Positions 11,401 through 26,592 of a stretch of 64,000 bases of DNA are shown one piece after another (the first letter of the stretch is position 1; each line of letters starts with the position of its first letter). The translations under genes and the position numbers were made by a program. Under the pieces are notes generated by a model. The model ran no database searches. It was not told the DNA's origin and saw only the letters and a list, made by a program, of their open reading frames with translations. This DNA comes from Hyperoodon ampullatus (Eukaryota > Chordata > Mammalia > Artiodactyla > Ziphiidae): NCBI GenBank assembly GCA_949752795.1, contig OX457061.1, forward strand, positions 39,526,338-39,590,337, read 5' to 3'.

Positions 11401-14400
11401 AAAAAAGACAAGATCAATGAAACTAAGAGCTGGTTCTTCAAAAGGATAACAAAGATTGATAAACCTTTAGCCAGACTCTTCAAAAAAAGAGAGAAGACTT
11501 CAATCAATAAAATCAGAAATGAAAAAGAAGTTACAACTGATACCACAGAAATACAAAGGATCATAAAAGATTACTACAGTTTTATGCCAATAAAGTGAAC
11601 AACTTAGAAGAAATGAACAAATTCCTAGAAATGAATAATCTCCCAAGACTGAACCAGGAACAAATAGAAATTTTAAACAGACTAATTACCAGTAAGAAAA
11701 TTGAATCAGTAATCACAAAACTACCAACAAAAAACAGTGTAGGACCAGAGAGCTTCACAGTTGAATTCAACAAACATTTAGAGAAGAATTAACAATATCC
11801 TTCTCAAACTGTTCCAAAAAAATTGCAAAAGCACACTTTCAAGTTCATTCTATGAGGCCAGCATTGCCCTGATACCAAAACCATACAAATATATCATAAA
11901 AAAAGAAAATTACAGGCTAATATCACTGATGAACATAGGTGCAAAAATCCTCAACAAAATGTAGCAAACTGAATTCAACAGTACATTAAAAGGATCATAC
12001 ACACCAATCACAAGCAATGAAATTGAAACTGTGATAAAAAATCTTCCAACAAACAAAAGCCTAGGAACTGATGGCTTCACAGGTGAATTCTATCAAATAT
12101 TTCGAGAAGAGCTAACACCTATCCTTCTCAAACTCTTCCAAAATATAGCAGAGGGAGGAACAGTCCCAAACTCATTCTACAAGGCCACCATCACCCTGAT
12201 ACCAAAACCAGACAAAGATGTCACAAGGAAGGAAAACTACAGGCCAATATCACTGATGAACACAGAGGCAAAAATCCTCAACAAAATACTAGCAAACAGA
12301 ATCCAGCAGCACATTAAAAGGATCATACACCATGACCAAGTGGGGTTTATCCCAGGAATGCAAGGATTGATCAATATATACAAATCAATCAATGTGATAC
12401 AACATATTAACAAACTGAAGGATAAAGACCATATGATCATCCCAATAGATGCAGAAAAAGCTTTTGACAAAATTCATTTATGATAAAAACCTTCCAGAAA
12501 GTAGGCATAGAGGGCACTTAGCTCAACATAATAAAGGCCATATATGACAAACCCACAGCCAACATCATCCTCAATGGTGAAAAACCGAAACCATTTCCAC
12601 CAAGATCAGGAACAAGACAAGTTTGCCCACTCTCACCGCTATTAGTCAACATAGTTTTGGAAGTTTTAGCCACAGCAATCAGAGAAGAAGAAGAAATAAA
12701 AGGAATCCAAATCGGAAAAGAAGGAGTAACGCTGTCACTGTTTGCAGATGACATGATACTATACATAGAGAATCCTAAAGATGCTACCAGAAAACTACTA
12801 GAGCTAATCAATGAATTTGGTAAAGTAGCAGGATACAAAATTAATGCACAGAAATCCCTGGCATTCCTATATACTAATGATGAAAAATCTGAAAGTGAAA
12901 TCAAGAAAACACTCCCATTTACCATTGCAACAAAAAGAATAAAATACCTAGGAATAAACCTTCCTAAGGAGACAAAAGACCTGTACAGAAAACTAAAAGA
13001 CACTGATGAAAGAAATTAAAGATGATATAAACAGATGGAGAGATATACCATGTTCTTGGATTGGAAGAATCAACATTGTGAAAATGACTCTACTACCCAA
13101 AGCAATCTACAGATTCAATGCAATCCCTGTCAAACTACCAATGGCATTTTTCACAGAGCTAGAACAAAAAATTTCACAATTTGTATGGAAACACAAAAGA
13201 CCCCAAATAGCCAAAGCAATCTTGAGAAGGAAAAACAGAGCTGGAGGAAACAGGTTATCTGACTTCAGACTATGCTACAAAGCTAAAATAATCAAGACAT
13301 TATGATACTGGCACAAAAAGAGAAATATAGATCAATGAAACAGGATAGAGAGCCCAGAGACAAACCCATGCACATATGGTCACCTTATCTTTGATAAAGG
13401 AGGCAAGAATATAAAGTGGAGAAAAGGCAGTCTCTTCAATAAGTGGTGCTGGGAAAACTGGACAGCTACATGTAAAAGAATGAAATTAGAACACTCGGTA
13501 ACACCATACAGAAAAGTAAACTCAAAATGGATTAAAGACCTAAATGTAAGGCCAGACACTATAAAACTCTTAGAGGAAGACATAGGCAGAACACTCCATG
13601 ACATAAATCACAGCAAGATTCTTTTTGATCCACCTCCTAGAGAAATGGAAATAAAAACAAAAATAAACAAATGGGACCTAATGAAACTCAAAAGCTTTTG
13701 CACAGCAAAGGAAAACATAAACAAGATGAAAAGATAACCCTCAGAATTGGAGAAAATATTTGCAAATGAAGCAACTGATAAAGGATTAATCTCTAAAATT
13801 TACAAGCAGCTCATGCAGCTCAATATCAAAAAAAAACCAAAACAACCCAATCCAATAATGGGCAGAAGACCTAAATAGACATTTCTCCAAAGAAGATATA
13901 CAGATTGCCAACAAACACATGAAAGTATGCTCAACATCACTAATCATTAGAGAAATGCAAATCAAAACTACAATGTGGTATCACCTCACACCAGTCAGAT
14001 TGGCCATCATCAAAAAATCTACCAATAAATGCTGGAGAGGGTGTGGAGAAAAGGGAACCCTCTTGCACTGTTGGTGGGAATGTAAATTGATACAGCCACT
14101 ATGGAGAACAGTTTGGATGTTCCTTAAAAACCTAAAAATAGAATTACCATACTACCCAGCAATCCCACTACCGGGCATATACCCTGAGAAAACCATAATG
14201 CAAAGAGTCACGTACCACAATGTTCATTGCAGCTCTATTTACAATAGTCAGGACATGGAAGCAACCTAAGTGTCCGTCAAGAGATGAATGGATAAAGAAG
14301 TTGTGGCACATATATACAATGGAATATTACTCAGTCATTAAAAGAAATGAAATGGAGTTATTTGTAGTGAGGTGGATGGACCTATAGTCTGTCATACACA

Positions 14401-17400
14401 GTGAAGTAAGTCAGAAAGAGAAAAACAAATAGTGTATGCTAACACATATATATATGGAATCTAAAAAAAATGATTCTGAAGAACCTACGGGCAAACATGA
14501 AAAAAGACGTAGAGAATGGAACTGTGGACATGGGGAGGGGGAAGGGTAAGCTGGGAAGAAGTGAAAGAGTCGCATGGACATATATACACTACCAAATGTA
14601 AACATAGCTAGTGGGAAGCAGCTGCATACCACAGGGAGATCAGCTCAGTGCTTTGTGACCACCTAGAGGGTTGGTATAAGGAGGGTGGGAGGGAGATGCA
14701 ACAGGGAGGGGATATGGGGATATATGTATATGTATAGCAGATTCATTTTGTTATAGAGCAAAAAGTAACACAATGTTGTAAAGCAATTATACTCCAATAA
14801 AGATTTTTTTAAAAAAAAGGAAAATGGAGAAAAAAACAGTTAAAAAAAAGGGTCATATACCATGATCAAGTGAGATTTATCCCAGGGACACAAGTATGGT
14901 TCAATCTCTGCAAATCAATCAATGTGATATACCACGTTAACACATTAAAGAATAAAAATCATATTATCATCTCAATAGATGTGGAAAAAGCTTTTGAAAA
15001 AATTCAACATCAATTTATGATAAAAACTCTCAAAAACGTGAGTACAGAGGCAACATACCTCAACATAATAAAGGCCACATATGATAAGTCCAGAGCTAAC
15101 AACATACTGAATGGTGAAATATTGAAAGCATTTCTCTAAGATCAGGAACAAGAGAAGAATGCCCACTCTGGACACTTTTATTCAACATAGTATTGGAAGT
15201 CTTTGCCACAGCAATTAGGCAAGAAAAAGAAATAAAAGTATCCAAATTAGAGAGGAAGAAGTAAAACTGTCAGTGTTTACAGGTGACATGACACTATACA
15301 TAGAAAATTCTAATGATGCCAGCAAAAACTACTAGAGCTCATCAATGAATTTGGTAAGGCTGCAGGATACAAAATTAATAAACAGAAATCTGCTGCATTT
15401 CTATATGCTAACAATGAACTATTAGAAAGAGAAATTAAGAACATATCCCATTCACAATCACATCAAAAAGAATAAAATATCTAGAAATAAATTTAACTAA
15501 GGAGGTAAAAGAACTTTACTCAGAAAACTATAAGACACTGATGAAATGGACTGTATAAGAAAGCTGGGTTTCAATGCTTTATGATCTGGTCCAAACATCC
15601 ACTGCAAGAACCTTTTGTCAGCCTCATTCCCCACTTATTTATAAAATTTATGAAATGATTCTTTCAGTTTTGATCAAGGAGCACATGTTATAGGTTAATC
15701 CCTCTTTATGTGCAAGGTGTGGGAGAGGAATTTTAGAGTCAGCACATTAATTAATTTCCCATAAGGATGTACTTTAGTCTACTCCCATATCCTTTAGTTG
15801 CTGAACCCATGCTTGAATTTCTCTGTGCTCTCCTGTTGACTTGGGATTGTGGCTTTTCTCTGCTGGTTCCTTCCTTCATCATAAAAATTCTCCCACGAGT
15901 TTCTCAAAACTTCTGATCTACTAGTAGTGACCTTTCTATTTTCCTGCAGTACTGGGGATTTATTCTTTCTTCTAAATTAATCTTGTCACAATAATGGGAT
16001 TTTGAGATGAATGGAAAATTAATGGCTATTGTCAGCCTGCCATTTGTATTCAGAAGTTCAGGGTTATCTTAAATAAAAGTTTAAAATTTTTTTACAAGGT
16101 CTTCCCTATCTTCTAATGACAGTCATATTGTAAGCAACCTAAAAAATTCAGGAGCATTTTTAGATTAAAAGTATTTGCAGGTCACTTTAAATTCTGTCAC
16201 CATTGTACCTGTCAATTGCTTGAAGATCATTGGCTGGATTCCATGTAGGATCAAATAATACTACCACATTGGCACCAACAAAATTGAGGCCTAGTCCACC
16301 AGCCCTGGAGTAAACAGAAAAGAGCACATTAAAACAGCAAAAATAAATTTTGCTCCCTAAATTATGCCAGGTTTCTATAACCAAATCAACACAATATTAC
16401 ATTAACATTATAAAAGTAAGGTGATTAAAAGACAAATATGCCACAAGTAAAATGGCTATGGAACAATTTTTTTTGTACCACTCTAGAATATCCCTAAGAA
16501 ATTTGAGCATTAGAGACCATGTAAGTAGGTTGTGCTGGTTTTTACATTTATTTGGATACTCAAATACTATTCTCGAAGATTTTCCTAACATAAGTTTTAA
16601 AAACTGCTAGTATACTCCAGCTAAATAAATATACACACTTAAAAAAATGCGCTTCTCCTTATTCCTCCCACTAAGTGCAGCTAAAAACCCTGGGCATTAT
16701 ATATAAAATAAAACACAAGATTATGAAAGGTAGAGAGAATACAGATTGGCTAGAGACCACAAAACCTAAGGAATGACATGGCAGTGAGTTCCCTGGCTTT
16801 ATTTTTGCCTAATATAACCCAGATTGGGTTCTGGAGAAGCCAGTGAACTGGAAATGCCAGCAGCCAACAGTCACAGACCAAAAAAGCCCCAAGAAAAGCC
16901 TTCTTCCTTTAGCCAAAGAACCAGGAAAGATACAGAGTTTTAAGACAGAAAAATGTTAGATAATGAACAGCCTATTCTTGCAAACACCACAGAAAAAAAA
17001 ACTGTGGCTCCAACCCTAACCTGGTCAGCAAAGGCTAAGTGAGGAGACTAAATTCCCACCTTTGACAGTAATGAGGTACCTCTCATTCTCACTCTGGTGG
17101 TATGAGAGAAGACTGATTGAGGAGCCAGAACTTTTCATTTCTGCCCAGCTATAACCAGGCCCCTCTGTAGTGTGGGTGGAAGCCATGGAGAAATAGCAAT
17201 GAAGTGCCTCAAACTCAGGATGTCAACAGAGGCCAAGCAAGAGACACGGATTTCCAGCCCATGTGGCTGGCATGGTGTCTGGGTAAAACAGAAGTTTTAT
17301 ATAAGATACAGAGTTTCATAACATAATACTCAAAATGTCGAGCATACAATAAAAAATTACTAGTCTTACCAAGGTCTAGGAAAATCTCAATTTCTATAAG

Positions 17401-20400
17401 AAAAGATAATTAACATATGACAACACTGCAAAGAAGCAGATGTTGGAATTATCAGACAAGGATTTTAATGCAGCCACAGTAAAAATGCTTCAAAAAACAA
17501 TTATAAATATGCTTGAAACAATTTAAAAATAGAAAATCTCAGCAAAGAAAGAGAGGATACCAAATGAAAATTTTAGAATTGAAAAATTACTGAATTACAA
17601 AACTTGCTGGATGGACTTGATAGTACAGTGGAGATGACAGATGATAGAATCAATAAACATAAGAGCAGGTCAATATTATTGATATTTACCCAATCTGAAC
17701 AACAGAAAGAAAATATACTGAAAAAAAAATAACATTCTTAGAGGCCTGAGGGACAGTAACAGAAGAGCTAACACTTAGCTAACACTAATCATTGTAGTCC
17801 TGGGAGAAAAGAGAGAGTGAGACTGAAAAAATATTGAAAGAAATATAGCTGAAAACTTCCCAAATTTGGGAAAAGAGATAAACTTACAGAATGCAAAAAG
17901 TTGCATGAACTCCCAAAATGATAAACCCAAAGGAACCTACACTAAAATACAGCATAATTAAACTTCTGCAAACAAAAGACAAAGAAAAACTCTTGAAAGC
18001 AGTCAGAGAGAAATGATACACAACTTTTAAGGAAATATCAAATGACAGTGGATTTCTCATTAGAAACCAAGGTGGCTAGGAGGAAGCAGTACATTTTCAA
18101 GTGCTCAAAGAACTATCAACCCAGAATTCTATATCCAGCAAGAATATCCTTCAGGAATGAAAGGGGAATCATGACATTCTCAGATTAAGGAAAACTAAGA
18201 GAATTTGTCACGAACAGACTTAGAGGAAAGATAAAATAAAACAACTAAAAAGTCAACCAATATCCAGTCCTGTCAAATTTACCTCAAAAATGTTTTTTTC
18301 ATGAGTCCTTTCTCCATTCCTATTTTCATTTGCCCTAGGTCAAGCTTTTATGTCACACCTGTATGTATTACTTCAGTGGCTTCCTGTCTTCCCTTACCTC
18401 AGACCTTAAATCCATACCCACATTACATAAAATAATTCTAAGCACAGAATATAGAAAACTAAGTATGCCATTCCTGTTTAAAACCCCTCAATTCTTTGGA
18501 AAGCCAAAGCTTTATCTTCATTTAATTGACCTGTGGTTAAAATATACAGTGAAAAGAAGCCACGAAAGATATATGTATAATTTGATAGTTTTTAAAATAT
18601 GATATAACTTAATGGATTTGATAGATTCATTTTTCTATCAGTAAAAACATGTCAGAATACAAATAATCCATTTTGGAATGAAGTTTATTTCTAAAGATAT
18701 CTTTTCTAAATGTATCTTTTAGCAAAACTGAATATATAAAATGCTTGTCTACTGAGTTAAAGATTTCAGCTGCCTCATAGCTTATTAGATTTTACCTAAA
18801 AAAAACTGTTATCTTCTCATGTTTTGAATTTTCTGGGTCTAAACACCGTACATTTAATAATTATTTTATTATATAATAATGATAAAATTTTGTATTTTTT
18901 AAAGGGAAGGTAAAATTAAAATCCAATAATAAAATCATTTTCTTCATTTTCTTCGTTTTTCTAATCTCAACCTTCAAAGCCTTCACTGAGGCTTTCTCTT
19001 GCTGATTTTCCCTTTTCAGATGCTTAGACCATCATGTAACTCACACTTAGATAATGCTTTACACTAGATACTAACCATCCAGGGAGGGAAAATGTTAATA
19101 ATCTTCTCTTGTACAGTTTCTATTAAATAGAAAAAAATTAACATTTATTGAGCATCTACTATATACCAGGAATGGTGCAAGATATTTTCATATATTCTAT
19201 TCTTTCATCCTCAACACAGCTCTATGAGCTAACTATTATTCTCATTTTACAGATGAGAAAATTGAGAATCTGAAATACTGATTAACCTGCTCAAGGTCTC
19301 TGAGGTGGCCAGCGTCTGGATTCAAACCCAAGTATCCTGACTTGTTCAATATTCAACAGAAATTGAATTTTCTCCTTTGGAAAATTATTTATTAGAGGCA
19401 GCAGCATAAAGATGTCACAGAGACTTGAACTCAAAGAAAGAAGTTAGGTAGGATAAAGAGGAAGTTTGGGAAAGGATTTTAAAAATGGGTAAATTACAGG
19501 AGTGGGTGGGATTTAGATACCCAACAAGTAGAAGATAAGTTAGAAGTTTATCTGTCTACTATGGTGATGGGGAAAATTCTGAAGAAACAAGGTTCATAAG
19601 ATTATATAATTAGACTAGTTATGTGAAAAATCAACCAGTTATAATCAAAATAAAATTGGAAATCAAGAAGTATTTTCTAACACTTAACACCAAAAGTAAG
19701 TCTAGTCAACTGTTCAGTTAGCTTCTTGTCAGTAAGATATGCATGAATTTATTTCAGATGCCCTAAATGAGTCACAGAAAGGTCACCACTTGAGGTAACA
19801 ATCTTCACAGATATTCTGAAGTTACAACTTAAGACTGTCCGAGTTAAAGCAGAGACAATGTTTCTTTTAAAGAAAAAATAATCTCTAAACTCTATCTCTA
19901 GAGATGAGATGATTCTCTATTTGACGATAATACAACTCAGAATCACAAACTTTCTAACGTGTCACTCCTCTCATATGGATAACAGCAAAGGCTTACTCCT
20001 TAAGCAATAAAATATTTAGAATATAGCCCTTTTCAAGCTGAGGAACGGTATTAAGATAGATTGCTAATAAACATGCAGGCTATTCATTCCTTAGGTCTTC
20101 CACGTTCTATTTTGTATCAATAAATATGTAAAAAATTATATTATAACCATATCTTAATATTCAACAAAAAATTCTGTCAATGAATTAAATTTTACTGTTA
20201 TGTATTAACCATTATAAAAGGTCGAATGAAGTAGTCACTTGAACAAATACTTCTGAGAAACGTAAATATAAGTAAGAGATACCATGTTCATAGATAGGAA
20301 GGCTCGATAGCATTAAAATGTCACTTTTCTCCAAAGTCATTTATAAATTCAGTGATTCCAATAAAAATCCCAACCCAAGGAAAAATGCCAGATAACCCTT

Positions 20401-23400
20401 CCTTAATTAACTGAATGAGATGATTATGGAAAGCAAAGCTTTAAGGTGTTGACATTTCAGAATAAAGATAATTCAGAGAATAAGGGCTTAAAAAAAAAGA
20501 CTAAAAATCAGTTATTTAAAATAAAATAATAACATCACAAGATAACATTTTTCAGAATATGGAGCAAAAAAGATAAAAATATGAAGTAAGGGCTTCCCTG
20601 GTGGCACAGTGGTTGAGAGTCTGCCTGCCGATGCAGGGGACACAGGTTTGTGCCCCGGTCCAGGAAGCTCCCACATGTTGAGGAGCGGCTGGGCCCGTGA
20701 GCCATGGCCACTGAGCCTGTGCATCCGGAGCCTGTGCTCCGCAATGGGAGAGGTCACATAGTGAGAGGCCCGCATACCACCAAAAAAAAAAAAAAAAAAA
20801 AAAAAGAGTCCAAGTTCAGAGGTTTAATGAATCATTGTAGGGGAATTCCCTGGCGGTTCAGTGGTTAGGACTCCAAGCTTTCACAGCCAAGGGTCCGGGT
20901 TCGATCCCTGGTTGGGGAACTAAGATCCCATGAGCTGCATAGTGCAGCCGGAAAAAAAAAGAATCATTGTAGGAGCCCTAAAATCAGATAACCTAGTGTC
21001 TGAGAGAAATACCAAAGGAAATGGAAGAGAAGCCATTGTCAAAGAAATAATCAAAGAGAATTTTCCAGAGTTGAAAAATACAAGCCCTCAGATTATGCCC
21101 AGCAAAATAAATGAACTAAAAACCCAGACGAAGACTCAAATATCACTGTGAAATTTCAGAATACAACAGATGAAGAGAAACTCTTGTGAGTTCACAAAGA
21201 GGAAGGAGAATCAGATTGACATTAGACAAAAATTCAGCAACACTAAATACCAGAAAACAATGTTGTAATACCACAAAGATCTGAGAGGAAATTATTTTCA
21301 ATCCAGAATTCTACAGTTGGCCAAAGTAGCAAGTGAGAGAGCACATAAAAGACGTTTTCTGATATTCAAAGATAACATAAAATTTACTTTCTATATATTC
21401 TGGCATACAAAGTTATTTGTTAAAATAGCTGACAGGGCTTCTCTGGTGGCGCAGTGGTTGAGAGTCCGCCTGCCGGTGCAGGGGACACGGGTTCGTGCCC
21501 CAGTCCGGGAAGATCCCACATGCCATGGAGCGGCTGGGCCTGTGAGCCATGGCTGCTGAGCCTGCGCGTCTGGCGCCTGCGCTCCGCAACGGGAGAGGCC
21601 ACAACAGTGAGAGGCCCGGGTACCGCAAAAAAAAAAAAAAAAAAAAAGCTGACAGACGATATGGACAGGTAACAAAAGTAGAAAAAAGGGTGGATGTGTT
21701 CTAATGCTAATACCACACATTACAAGTACTTAAAAGATACTGTAGAAAGTTGCTGGACTAAAAATCAAAGATTGAAGTATATTATTTCAGGTTAAAAAAA
21801 TAATTTATAGACAAATAATAAAAATAAAAATAGTAAATACTGTGTGGAAAATGGGGAGGGAGGAGTGTAAGTAAACTAAATCCTCCTCTAACATAACAAA
21901 GAGTCCAAGCTGTTTAAAGCTGATAAACTAAAAGATAATGAAGAATTAGGATTCTGGCAAAAATGATGGACTGAGCCAGTGTGAAACTCTTTTGTTTCAA
22001 CACCTAGAAATTAAATATAAATTTTTGCAAAACAAGGAAAACAAAACAAAAATTGAGCATATGTCTTTTGAAAAACATAGCTAAAGAATGGATTTATTAT
22101 GTCTTGTAAGGTTCTTTATGTAACAAATGTAAGGACTTAGGTAACAAATCACTCTTTGAATTCAGTCATAGGGAAACAGGAATCCAGAACTTCTCGTCCT
22201 GGTTGGGATGCCTAACAAAGAAGTCAAAGTAAAATCACAGTAATGGAGAACTCCTACAACCAGTCTCCAAAGGATTTCCACAGAGGAAAGAAGCCCCACT
22301 GAAGATAAGCTCAAAATAAAAAATTATAAAATGTGTGAAGAAACCATCAACCATAAGCAAAAGCCAGAGGGAAGAACAAATAGAAGGATTAGCACCCCCC
22401 AAGCACAGGAGTTAATAGAGCAAAAATGCCATTCAAAAAGATATTTTTAAAAATGACTAAAATTACTAAAGAAATAAAAGGAAGGTAAAAACCATAAAAA
22501 ACAAAATATATGTAAAACTGATCAGCTAGATTTGAAACATATAAATAAGACTTTTTAAAAAATTGAATATATTCCTATGCTATATATTGCATCGCCATGA
22601 CTTCTTTATTTTGTACCTTTCAAACCCCTTCACCTATCTCACCCCTTCCCCCCTGGCAACCACTAGCTTGTTCTCTGTATCTATGAGTCTGTTTCTGTTT
22701 TGCTATGTTTGTTCTTTTGTTTTTTAGATACCACGTATAAGTGAAATCATATGGTACTAGTCTTTCTCCATCTTATTTCACTTAGATTATACCTCCAGGT
22801 CCATCCATGTTGTCACAAACGGCAAGATTTCATTCTTTTTATGGCCAAGTAATATTCCATTGTGTATATATATGTGTGTGTGTGTAATCTTTATCCACTT
22901 CATTTATCAATGGACACTTAGGTTGCTTCCATATCTTAGCTATTCTAAATACTGCTGCAATGAACATTGAGATACATATATCTATTCAAATTAGTGTTTT
23001 GCATTTTCTTCAGACAAATGACCAGAAGTGGAATTGCTAGATTGTACGATAGTTCTATTTTTAATTTTTTGAGGAACCTCCATACTGGTTTCCATAGTAA
23101 CTGTATCAGTTTACATCCCCACCAACAGTGCACAATGGTTCCCTTCTCCCCACATCCTCACCAACACTTGTTATTTCTTTTCTTTTTGATAACAGACATG
23201 AGGTGATAATTTCTTTTTGATTTGATCTGCATTTCCCTGAAGATTAGTGATGTTAAGCACCTTTTCATGTGCCTGTTGGACATCTGTATGTCTTCTTTGA
23301 AAATATGTTTATTCAGGTCCTCTGCTAATTTCTTAATTGGATTGTTTTTTCGATATTGAGTTTTATGAGTTCCTTATATATTTTGAATATTAACCCCTTA

Positions 23401-26400
23401 TTGAACATACCATTTACAGTTATCTTCTCCTATTCAGTAGGTTGTCTTTTCATTTCATTGATGGTTTCCTTCACTGTGCCAAAGCTCTTTAGTTTGATGT
23501 AGTCACATTTGTTTATTCTTGCTCTTGTTGTCCTTGCCCAGACAGATCCAAAAAATATTACTAAGATCGATGTCCAATAGTGTACTACTTATATTTTCTT
23601 CCAGGACTTTCATGGTTTCAGGTCTAACATTAAAAGTTTAATCCACTTTGAGCTTATTTTTGCATGTGGGGTAAGAAAACGGTCTACTTTCATTCTTTTA
23701 CATGTATCTGTCCAATTTTCTCAATATCATTTTTGAAGAGACTGTCTTTTCCCCACTGTATATTCTTGGCTCCTTTGTCATAGATTAATTGACCATGTAA
23801 GTGTGGGTTTATTTCTGGGCTCTCTACTCTGTTCCATTGATCCATGTGTCTGGTTTTGTACCAGTACCATGTTGCTTGATTATTATAGCTTTGTATACCA
23901 GACATTTGATTTTTTTTTTTTTTTTTTTTTTTTTTGTGGTACGCGGGCCTCGCACTGCTGTGGCCTCTCCCGTCGCGGAGCACAGGCCCTGGACGCTCAG
24001 GCTCAGCAGCCATGGCTTACAGGCCCAGCCACTCCACGGCATGTGGGATCCTCCCAGACCGCGGCACGAACCCGCGTTCCCTGCATTGGCAGGCAGACTC
24101 TCAACCACTGCACCACGAGGGAAGCCCCAGACATTTGATTTTGAAATCAGGAAGCATAACACCTCTAGCTTTGTTCTTCTTCCTCAAGCTGCTTTGGCTA
24201 TTTGGGATCTTTTGTGGTTCCATACAAATTTTAGGACTATCTGTTCTCTGAAAAATGCCATGGGTATTTTAATAGGGATTGTTGTATTGCATATGAAGAT
24301 TGCTTTGGGTTATATGGACATTTTAACAATGTTAATTCTTCCAATCCATTAACATGGTATATCTTTCCATTTATTTGTGTTGTCTTCAATTTCTTTCAAA
24401 TTTGTGTTATAGTTTTCAGTGTACATATCTTTCACCTCCTTAGTTAAAATTATTCCTAGTTATTATATTCTTTTTGACACAATTGTAAATAAAATTGTTT
24501 CCTTAATTTCTCTGATAATTCATTATTTGGTATAGTAATACAACAGATTTCTGTATGTTAATTTTGTGTCCTGAAACTTCACTGAATTTATTTATTAGTT
24601 CGAATAGTTTTTTGGTAGTGTCTTTAGGGTTTTCTATATGTAGAATCATGACATCTGCAAATACTGACAATTTTGCTTCTTCTGTTCCAATCTGTGTGCC
24701 TTTTAAACTTTCTTATCTGATTACTGTGGCTAGGAATCATTGTACCATGTTAAGTAGAAGTGGTGAGAACTGGGCATCCTTCTTTTGTTCCTGACCTTAT
24801 AGGAAAACTTTTCAGCTTTTCACCATTGAGTATATTATTAGCTGTGGGTTTTTCATATATGGCCTTTATTATGTTGAGGTATGTTCCCTGTATACGCACT
24901 TTGTTGAGAGTTTATATGGTAAACAGATGTTGAATTTTGTCAAACTCTTTTTCTTCATCTATTGAGATGACCATATGATTTTTATTCTTCAATGTGTTAA
25001 TGTGGTATATCACATTGATTGATTTACAGATATTACTTTAAAAAAACATTATTTAAAAAATAAGAATGCTTATGTGTGTCTTATAAAACTTAGCTCAAGA
25101 CAGGATTCTATGTCATTTAATACTTTGTATTTAAGGACTCTTGTGTGAAATTACTTCTTGAATTCATTCACAGGAAAATGGAAATCTAGAGCTTCTCTGC
25201 TTGGACCTTAGTTGCAAGAATTCAAGAATTTTAGTGCTCAACAGTTAAGTAGCTCACTCATCATATTTAACACTTGATTCCTCATTTTAAGTAATTTTTT
25301 TTCTTTTTTCTTTTTTTCTTTTTTTTTTTGACCACACCGTGCAGCTTGTGGGACCTTAGTTCCCTGACCAGGGATTGAACCCAGGCCATGACAATGAAAG
25401 TGCCAAGTCCTAACCACTGGACTGCCAGAGAATTACCAAAGTAATTTTTATTTTGACTTAGTTTTTCAGTTTTTGTATTTTACATGTTTATTTTAAAAGT
25501 CCCTTGAGATTACTTTCTAAAATATACAAACAGCTTACATGGCTCAATATCAAAAAACAACTCAATCAAAAAATGTGCAGAAGATCTATACAAACATTTC
25601 TCCAAAGAGGACATACAGATGGCCAACAGTCACATGAAAAAATGCTCAACATCACTAATATTAGAGAAATGCAAATCAAAACTACAATGAAGTATCACCT
25701 CACTCCAGTCAGAATGGCCATCATCAAAAAGTCTACAAATAATAAATGCTGGAGAGGGTGTGGAAAAAAGGGAACCCTCCTACACTGTTGGTGGGAATGT
25801 AATTTGGTACAGCCACTATGGAAAACAGTATGGAGGTTCCTCAAAAAACTAAAATAGAGCTACCGTATGATCCTGCAATCCCACTCCTGGGCATATATCC
25901 AGAGAAAACTATAATTTGAAAAGATACATGCACCCCAGTGTTCACTGCAGCACTATTTACAATAACCAAGAAATGGAAGCAGCTTAAATGTCCATCAACA
26001 GATGAATGGATAAAGATGTGGTATATACATATATATATATATAATATACACACACACAATGGAATATTACTCAGTGATAAAAAAAGAATGAAATACTGCC
26101 ATTTGCAGCAACATGGATGGACCTTGACATTATCATACTAAGTGAGTGAAGTAAGCCAGACAGAGAAAGATAAATATCATATGATATCACTTACATGTGG
26201 AATCTAAAAAAAAAAAAAAAAAAAAAGATACAAATGAACTTTCCAAAACAGAAAGAGACTCACAGACAAAAGGGAGAGGAGGGATATATTAAGACGATGG
26301 GATTAACATATATACACTACTAGAGATAAGACACATAACCAACAGGGATCTACTGTATAGCACAGGGAACTATACTCAGTATTTTGTAATAACCTATAAG

Positions 26401-26553
26401 GGAAAAGAATCTGAAAAAGAATATATATATATATACATATATACACACACACACACACACACATATATATGTATATATATAACTGAATCACTGTGCTGTA
26501 CACCTGAAACTAACACAAATGACACTGTAAGTCAACTATACTTCAATTTAAAA

Positions 26554-26592
<39 letters not shown>

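Larger units (their letters stand above)
9050..15545 (+). mobile_element. Older L1 (ORF1 to mid ORF2), interrupted by a SINE and by a younger L1
   Basis: 9050-12002 reads from the ORF1 coiled-coil/RNA-binding region ('caggccagaagtgagtggca' near 9499) into the ORF2 endonuclease and the start of the reverse transcriptase. It stops at 'aaaaggatcatacac' and resumes at 14846 with 'gggtcatataccatgatcaa', reaching 15545. The SINE at 10213 and the L1 at 12003-14845 are nested insertions. Many frameshifts; none of the frames (for example 10880-11365) is intact. Confidence 0.85.

Noticed and set aside
12031..13305. Reverse-transcriptase-like frames with FADD box
   Set aside because: They belong to the nested L1, which has frame breaks near 12480 and 13010; not a host gene or a retron.
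20841..20960. tRNA gene
   Set aside because: A/B-box-like sequence is present but the body and A tail are those of a tRNA-derived SINE flanked by target duplications; no full cloverleaf seen.
23801..24352. 183-codon frame and overlapping frames
   Set aside because: They cross the SINE/L1 junction at 23911-24127 and combine antisense SINE with antisense L1 sequence.
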